Below, one piece after another: positions 58,883 to 64,000 of a stretch of 64,000 nucleotides of DNA. The notes beneath the pieces were generated by a model. The model worked only from the letters and a program-made list of their open reading frames with translations, searched no databases and was not told the DNA's origin. The position numbers were made by a program, and so were the translations under genes. Positions within the stretch are counted from its first letter, which is position 1; each line of letters starts with the position of its first letter. The DNA is from CAZTDD01 sp964612675 (GTDB lineage Bacteria > Hinthialibacterota > Hinthialibacteria > Hinthialibacterales > JAKPRU01). The stretch lies in assembly GCA_964612675.1 (NCBI GenBank), contig CAZTDD010000004.1, positions 48,476 to 112,475 on the forward strand, in the 5' to 3' direction.

Positions 58883-60091
58883 TCAATCAACCACAAGCGT
58901 GTTGAGGATTTCGATCAATTTGTCCATTCGTTCCGCCGCCTCTCGGATATCGAATTGACGCGGCATTCGATTGAGTTCGTCCCGATAGAAATCAATGAAT
59001 TCAATTACCTTTCCCCATTGGAACAGAAGCGGTCCATCCACCGGCGACAGACTGCTCTGCTCAAAAAGAAATTGAATATCGAGTTGACGATAGAGCATGG
59101 CGATAAGTTGCAGTAGCGCCCGCGAAGGATTCTTGGCGGCTTCCTCTTTCCATGCACGGGTCCAATCCGACAGATACTGGACCCGGCTGCTGATGTACTC
59201 GCGTATGGCCGGAGGGAGATCTCCCGATTTAACTTGAGTGTGAAGTTCACCCGCTTGTTTTCTAGCAAGTTCTTGAACGCGATTCGCCACGGTTCTGGCG
59301 AGCGCCTGGCGGTGAACCGATTGACGGACCGTTTCGATTGAAGTTGGGCTCGAGTGTGGAACGTCGGTTGATCTACCTGTTTTCCGTGCGAGCCAGCGCT
59401 GATTTACAGCGGCTTCGCCGCGAATAATCTCAAAACCCAACTCAACAAGCATTCGCTCGACGTGATCGGGACCAAAGACGTAGTGATGAAAACTTGGGAA
59501 GAAGTTGGTGAGATCGCCACACGGGCGATGAAGATTTGGCACTTCCAGATATAGAAATCCATTCGGACGCAGGCAGGCGGTCATGCGTTGCAGGAAATCC
59601 CGGGGCTCCTTGATGTGTTCCACGAGGTGGAAAAGGAGAATAAGATCAAAACTCTCTTCACAGAGGTCGACTTCCTCGATAGGACCTTCGAGAACCTCGA
59701 TACCTTTCGCCCGCGCGCGTTCCGCCGCCTCCGGGCATGTTTCTACTCCAACCGCCTTCCAAGAGTGGCCTAGATACAGTTCCGCTTGTCTTCCCTCCGA
59801 ACAACCCACATCGAGCAACACTCCCGGTTCGGGGCTACCGCGAAGCGCTCGGTGGAACCACCGATATCGTTCGCCGAAGTCGGTAAAACGAGCTTCGAGA
59901 TTCAGCCGGGTATAGAGCAGACTGGTAATTTCGTTCGGCAGGAACGGCGATTGTCTCGCCAGGCCACACTTCTGACACAGGACAAAGGCAACAGATACAT
60001 CCGGCCTCCCGACCAAAGAGAGGTATTTCTCCTGTTCCCAGCGCCAGAGGGGAATGGTCTCCCTTTCGTCGCACAGTGGACATTGTTCCAT
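58883..60091 (-). CDS. SAM-dependent methyltransferase with N-terminal zinc ribbon
   Basis: A 402-residue protein. Residues 3-45 hold a CPLC ... CQKC zinc ribbon, common in sugar C-methyltransferases. The class I methyltransferase core has LLDVGCSEGRQAELYL (motif I), VGVE(T)CPEA (motif II) and FDLILLFHLVEHIKEP with the typical late strand. The C-terminal 130 residues are helical and unassigned. It likely methylates a sugar or nucleotide-sugar in surface glycan synthesis. Start ATG 60091 has AAGGCGG upstream; GTG 60094 is also possible. Confidence 0.83.
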   Translation of the reverse strand: MEQCPLCDERETIPLWRWEQEKYLSLVGRPDVSVAFVLCQKCGLARQSPFLPNEITSLLYTRLNLEARFTDFGERYRWFHRALRGSPEPGVLLDVGCSEGRQAELYLGHSWKAVGVETCPEAAERARAKGIEVLEGPIEEVDLCEESFDLILLFHLVEHIKEPRDFLQRMTACLRPNGFLYLEVPNLHRPCGDLTNFFPSFHHYVFGPDHVERMLVELGFEIIRGEAAVNQRWLARKTGRSTDVPHSSPTSIETVRQSVHRQALARTVANRVQELARKQAGELHTQVKSGDLPPAIREYISSRVQYLSDWTRAWKEEAAKNPSRALLQLIAMLYRQLDIQFLFEQSSLSPVDGPLLFQWGKVIEFIDFYRDELNRMPRQFDIREAAERMDKLIEILNTLVVD

Positions 60092-60352
60092 CACAAGAAA
60101 CCGCCTTGTAATCTCATCTAGATCAATTCAATGTTCAATTATCTCCAAGAACGGGTGGTATTCCCAGCTATGCAGCATCTGTTCGACGGCCGGCAGATCG
60201 CGACGTGCCGGGGGCGCGACCTGCTAACATGTCGCCCCTGTTTTGAATGAAAGGTATAGTGACTCGGAACCGAAGGACATTTGTCGAACAAATGAGACGT
60301 TCTCCACGTTTAATCGGAAACACCGAAATGAGCGAGAGGAAGCAGAATCAAC

Positions 60353-61893
60353 ATGACTTCACTAAGGATCACAATTGTCCGCCTCGTTGTCTTAGCTCTG
60401 TTTCTATCCGTAGACAGCGCTATCGCAGAGCGACAGATGGAGAACCTGGGCCGAGGCCTGGTGGCAGTCAACCAAAGCGATGGCAGAGTCTACGTGAGCT
60501 GGCGCATGCTGGGGACAGACCCTGAGGATGTCGCCTTCAGTCTATACCGTATAGGAGGCAGTCGCGATCCACTGAAGCTGAACGATCAGCCGATCACACA
60601 AAGCACGAACTTCGTTGATGAAAGCGCCGACCGGAGTGAATCGAACTCGTATTTCGTTCGACCGGTTACCGAGGGCAAAGAGCAGCCGCCAAGCGCTTCG
60701 TTTACGCTTCCCGCGAACGCACCCGCTCAGCCGTATCTGTCTATCCCACTTCAGACTCCGGAGGGCTGCACCCCGAACGACGCGTCTGCCGGGGATTTGG
60801 ATGGTGACGGTGAGTACGAGATTGTTCTCCACCAGGCGCCAAGAGGCCGGGACAATTCGCGGGGCGGTTTCACAGATCCCCCGATACTTGAGGCCTACAA
60901 ACTGGACGGAAAGTTCATGTGGCGGATCAACTTAGGGAAAAACATTCGTGAAGGCGCACACTATACCCAATTCATGGTGTATGACCTCGATGGCGACGGA
61001 AAAGCCGAGGTCGCCTGCAAAACGGCGGATGGGACAGTAGACGGACTTGGTAAAGCAATCGGCGATCCGGCGGCCGACTACCGAAATGAAAGTGGATACA
61101 TACTGGACGGCCCGGAATTCCTCACCGTATTTGACGGGGAGACAGGCGCGGAACTTGTTACAACAGACTACATACCTGCGAGAGGAAACGTTCGCGATTG
61201 GGGAGATGACTACGGCAATCGAGTCGATCGTTTCCTCGCCTGTATCGCGTATCTCGACGGCGAACGCCCAAGCCTTGTCATGTGTCGCGGTTACTACACG
61301 CGGTCTGTGCTGGCGGCATGGAACTGGCGAGACGGAAAACTGACGAATATATGGATATTCGACAGCGATGACGGCACACCCGGCAACAGAGAATACAGAG
61401 GACAGGGCAATCACAACCTTAGTGTGGCGGATGTCGATGGCGACGGGAAAGATGAAATCATCTATGGAGCCTGTGCGATAGACCACGATGGAACGGGACT
61501 GTATTCGACCGGTTTGGGGCACGGGGACGCGATGGAACTTTCATAGACAAATGGGACTACGCGAACGGTACAACGATCAGGCTCCTGTCAGGCCAAGACT
61601 ATGACTGTGTTACAAACAATGGAACAAAGGCAAATCCGTGTCTTGTTGCCGACATTCTGGGGGATTGGCGAGAAGAGGTCATATGGAGAACAAGAGACGG
61701 GAATGAACTGCGGATCTTCACAACCACCGAGCCCACGGATCATCGTCTCTATACTCTAATGCACGACCCGGGCTATAGGCTCAGCGTGGCCTGGCAGAAC
61801 GTGGCCTATAATCAGCCGACTCAACCCGGGTTCTATATAGGACACGGTATGTCACGTCCGCCGCGTCCGGCGATAACGACAACGCCGCGCTAG
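60353..61893 (+). pseudogene. PL11 rhamnogalacturonan lyase with internal deletion
   Basis: The N-terminal frame (60353-61546) has a signal peptide and the PL11 beta-propeller: ENLGRGLVAVNQSDGRVYVS, DASAGDLDGDGEYEIVLHQ and VADVDGDGKDEIIYG. It then stops at TAG 61544-61546. In another frame the end of a PL11 protein follows (DGTFIDKWDYANGTTIRLLS ... CLVADILGDWREEVIWRT ... PTDHRLYTLMHDPGYRLSVA ... QPTQPGFYIGHG) to TAG 61891-61893. About 100 residues between GHGDAM and DGTF are missing. PL11 enzymes cut the rhamnogalacturonan I backbone; this copy is very likely inactive. Confidence 0.85.
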
Positions 61894-61972
61894 TCCGAAT
61901 TGGGGCTCTGCGGCAGAAACACCCGGAATGAGTCCTTCCGCCGCAGATTCTGTCAGTCGATACATACCTGGA

Positions 61973-62779
61973 TTAATGGAGGTTCCAGGTTTCGATGCTG
62001 GACGGTTCATTGAAGGAATTCAGCCATTGAAGTCCTTGTTCGATCATCATCAAGCCGTCCTCTGTGTAATTCTCAAAGTCGCCGTCCACTAACGGATCGC
62101 TTGTGTTCCCAAGACCGTTTGCCTCGTGGTAGCGAAGAATCGGTAGGAATAGACGGGCGTGTGTGTGGACCTGGCCTCCGGCGGCGGTGAACTCGTCATC
62201 CGGCCCCCACGCAACGATCATCGGAGCCTCTTCACCGCTGTCATTGATGATGGATGCGACGAGGGTCCCTTCACCGATGTCACCGGGCGAATTGTGATCG
62301 ATGTCGAGAGGGTATTCGTAGATTCGATTCCCTAGGCCCGCAACTACCGGATGATCGGGAACGAGAATCTCGATCTCGTCCCAGTAGGTTCTCTGGTGGC
62401 TTGTGTCCATCCAGAACCAGCGTGAGTTTCTTGGCAGGTAGCCGCTGCCGCAGAAGAGCGGTACACGCAATTCATTCCATTGATAGGGAGCATCATTGAA
62501 GCTGCCGCTACTGAGCGAACGATGGAGGATCACGACGTCGAAGCTCTCCAGATAGGCGATCTCCTCATCCTCCAACACACCATGGTATTCGCTCGCTGTG
62601 CCCTCGCCCGGATCCACCGTAACCGTATGTCCCTGACTTCTCAGCCAATCGCCGAGGAACCCGGCGCCCTCCTCTTCCAGTACCCCGTCTTCCGTCACGA
62701 TGAACAGGTTCAGTCCCTGTCCCATGCAGAGGGGTACGACGAACAGACAGAACACCACGCACAATGACTCTCTTTTCAT
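61973..62779 (-). CDS. Secreted ThuA/GATase-like protein
   Basis: A 268-residue exported protein (signal peptide LCVVFCLFVVPLCMGQG). The rest has the alternating strands and helices of ThuA-like (glutamine-amidotransferase-like) proteins: LFIVTEDGVLEEEGAGFLGD, FDVVILHRSLSSGSF, VPLFCGSGYLP and VAWGPDDEF. The nucleophile Cys of class I amidotransferases may be in CGSG but its triad is not certain. ThuA-type exported proteins are frequent beside sugar-degrading genes in Planctomycetes-like bacteria. GGAGG stands seven bases before ATG 62779. Confidence 0.65.
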   Translation of the reverse strand: MKRESLCVVFCLFVVPLCMGQGLNLFIVTEDGVLEEEGAGFLGDWLRSQGHTVTVDPGEGTASEYHGVLEDEEIAYLESFDVVILHRSLSSGSFNDAPYQWNELRVPLFCGSGYLPRNSRWFWMDTSHQRTYWDEIEILVPDHPVVAGLGNRIYEYPLDIDHNSPGDIGEGTLVASIINDSGEEAPMIVAWGPDDEFTAAGGQVHTHARLFLPILRYHEANGLGNTSDPLVDGDFENYTEDGLMMIEQGLQWLNSFNEPSSIETWNLH

Positions 62780-63291
62780 CACATGACCTCCGTCGATAGT
62801 GAAATGTAGTTCCGGTTATCCCGCCGGAAAATGAGAGCGAAGTCAAGGCGTCTCTCTTGTGAGTTCCATCTTATGAGGATGTCTTCGAGATGATTGACCT
62901 GTGAGAACACAAATCGCACACGATTTCAATCGTGAATAAGCGAACAATCGGCGGGGCGGTGTAGCGCTCGCGGGGTATCCCGGGCGAGGTGCCGTGAGGT
63001 TCCACCGAGGCGTCATTGGGAGGGCGAGCCTCCCGGCGAGCCGAGAATAAGAAATTAATCGGTTCAGCAGGAGCTTCGCCCGAAACAAACACGTGAATCT
63101 TCAACTTAATGACACCGGATCAAAAGGGGTCGCCGTGGGTCACGTTTCGCAAATCCACGCTACTCGCAAACCGATTGCATGATGTCCGTCCGGGTGCTGA
63201 CGCTGACCTCAGCTGTACTCGGGTCCGATACCCTGCACACTGCGCTCGCAGGACAATGCGCTGAGCCGGTGAATTAGAACGCGCGTACCAT
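62780..63291. other. Gene-free stretch between two minus-strand genes
   Basis: About 510 bases with no convincing gene. The central part, 63018-63114, is copy E of the palindromic family (separate entry). The rest is anonymous. Confidence 0.55.
63018..63114. repeat. Palindromic miniature element, copy E
   Basis: The left arm, GGGAGGGCGAGCCTCCCGGC at 63018 onward, pairs with CGGTTCAGCAGGAGCTTCGC at 63060-63081, and the right terminal repeat AACTTAATGACA is kept at 63103-63114. The left terminal repeat is not recognised, so this copy is truncated or diverged on that side. Confidence 0.7.
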
Positions 63292-64000
63292 TTACGGACT
63301 AGTCTTTTTTAGAGAAAACGTAAATTCAATATCCTCCAGATAAACAGGTTCACCCCACACCCAGTATTCAGTAGATTCGTGAGAAGTGCGCCGTATCCAC
63401 CATTTATATGTACCGGTCAAAGTATCTCCTTGAAGCGCTCCAGTAATGACATACCCCTCCGCGTACATGAGATTGTCAGCATAGAAGCCCTCTTGGCTTC
63501 CATTAAACGAGTCGGCTTGACGGGTTGCGGTAATCGGAACGAAGTCAACGTTATAGCCTCCACGGAGTGCACGTTCCACATCGCCGTTCTCGTAATACTC
63601 GCGAGTGTCTTCCGGGACACTCATAAGAACACGCGGAGCCATAGAAACGGATATCGTACTCGACCCGGTGGATTCAATCGTCATAACCATTTGTCTGCTT
63701 ATTGTTTGCTGTCTTTCTCTCGCATAACCGGGCGGATACTGATCGATCGGATAAGAAATCACATCGTATGCGTAATTCGTACCGTTGGCCATTCCTTCCC
63801 AGGTTCCAACAAACGGATTCGCGCCTGGTGGAAGCGGTTCGGGTTCCGGTGTGATCGGCTCCGGTATTGGGGTCGTCGGTTGCGGTATTGGCGTGGTCGG
63901 TTGCGGGATTGGGGTAGTCGGCTGCGGTATTGGCGTGGTCGGCTGCGGTATTGGGGTCGTCGGTTGCGGTATTGGCGTGGTCGGTTGCGGGATTGGGGTA
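63292..64000 (-). CDS. Exported protein with Pro/Thr repeat linker and lipocalin-like C-terminal domain (partial)
   Basis: The gene runs off the right edge, so the N-terminus is missing. The visible frame is open from 64000 to the stop at 63292. It has a Pro-rich linker of TPIPQPT repeats and then a beta-rich domain starting at NPFVGTWEGMANG; GTWEG is typical of lipocalin-like or METTL-type beta barrels. Strand-rich stretches end in the YLEDIEFTFSLKK region. The linker pattern matches that of the SH3 protein at 6015-7220, and such linkers usually join surface domains. The first part (probably a signal or lipobox) is outside the window. Confidence 0.7.
   Translation of the reverse strand, partial: TPIPQPTTPIPQPTTPIPQPTTPIPQPTTPIPQPTTPIPQPTTPIPEPITPEPEPLPPGANPFVGTWEGMANGTNYAYDVISYPIDQYPPGYARERQQTISRQMVMTIESTGSSTISVSMAPRVLMSVPEDTREYYENGDVERALRGGYNVDFVPITATRQADSFNGSQEGFYADNLMYAEGYVITGALQGDTLTGTYKWWIRRTSHESTEYWVWGEPVYLEDIEFTFSLKKTSP
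63854..64000. repeat. 21-bp tandem repeat coding TPIPQPT
   Basis: Seven units of 21 bp fill 63854-64000 and continue beyond the window. They alternate between GTCGGTTGCGGTATTGG-type variants. They are in frame with the minus-strand gene and encode TPIPQPT units. Confidence 0.92.

Noticed and set aside
63854..64000. CRISPR array
   Set aside because: Repeats are 21 bp, directly adjacent and in frame; no spacers are present.
1..64000. rRNA genes, riboswitches, CRISPR-Cas, integrases
   Set aside because: None recognised on reading both strands; only one tRNA found.

Overview
This window comes from a flagellated, protein- and polysaccharide-degrading bacterium with a Gram-negative type envelope. 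The signs are a heptosyltransferase-type GT9 enzyme, type II pseudopilins, a Tat substrate, a secreted subtilase and several secreted glycosidases, most on leaderless intergenic distances with clear GGAGG-type ribosome sites. The mix of an Agl23-type membrane protein, planctomycete-like secreted hypotheticals, a pyruvoyl arginine decarboxylase, a RAYT transposase and Pro/Thr-rich linkers suggests a candidate phylum near the PVC/FCB groups (Hydrogenedentota- or Sumerlaeota-like). That placement is inference: there is no rRNA or other phylogenetic marker here.

Layout. 0-7 kb: end of a possible agmatinase and pyruvoyl arginine decarboxylase (polyamine synthesis), an orphan phage-type portal protein, an Agl23-like membrane protein fused to a beta-propeller, tRNA-Cys and an SH3-domain protein. 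7-16 kb: Mut7-C protein, a Maf-type motility glycosyltransferase, a tiny zinc-ribbon protein, a coiled-coil nuclease-like protein, a GH116-like glycosidase and a GT9 transferase. 16-20.6 kb: an ECF sigma / anti-sigma / secreted protein operon and an amidohydrolase gene destroyed by an internal deletion. 20.6-33.7 kb: DUF2905, a radical SAM enzyme and a minus-strand flagellar block (fliK-flgD-flgE, terminator, flbD-motA-motB-motB-maf). 34-37 kb: M20 peptidase, a pilin-like protein and three tandem small membrane proteins, the third frameshifted. 37-49 kb: a GH42-like protein, an atypical Rieske protein, a Tat-exported sugar-isomerase-like protein, a broken MNT/HEPN pair, a LarC-like protein, a UPF0104 membrane protein, tilS, a DUF2723 membrane protein and a PfkB kinase. 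49-64 kb: a giant subtilase, a spore-photolyase-like radical SAM protein, a RAYT transposase inside REP-like palindromes, a GH106-like glycosidase, a pseudopilin, a methyltransferase, a broken PL11 rhamnogalacturonan lyase and two secreted proteins.

How parts work together. Hook, hook cap, hook-length ruler, stator and two Maf transferases (which glycosylate flagellin in other bacteria) describe a sugar-decorated flagellum. GH106, PL11, GH116- and GH42-like enzymes point to plant- or algal-type polysaccharides, including rhamnogalacturonan, although the PL11 copy is broken.

The most unusual layer is non-coding. At least five copies of a palindromic miniature element of about 140 bp are present. 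One has terminal inverted repeats and an 11-bp direct repeat on each side and is nested in another palindrome. Another supplies the stop codons of both genes that converge on it. A separate 94-bp element also has 11-bp flanking repeats. Several genes are freshly broken: two internal deletions, one 28-bp tandem duplication, a doubly frameshifted HEPN gene and a stranded pilin tail.
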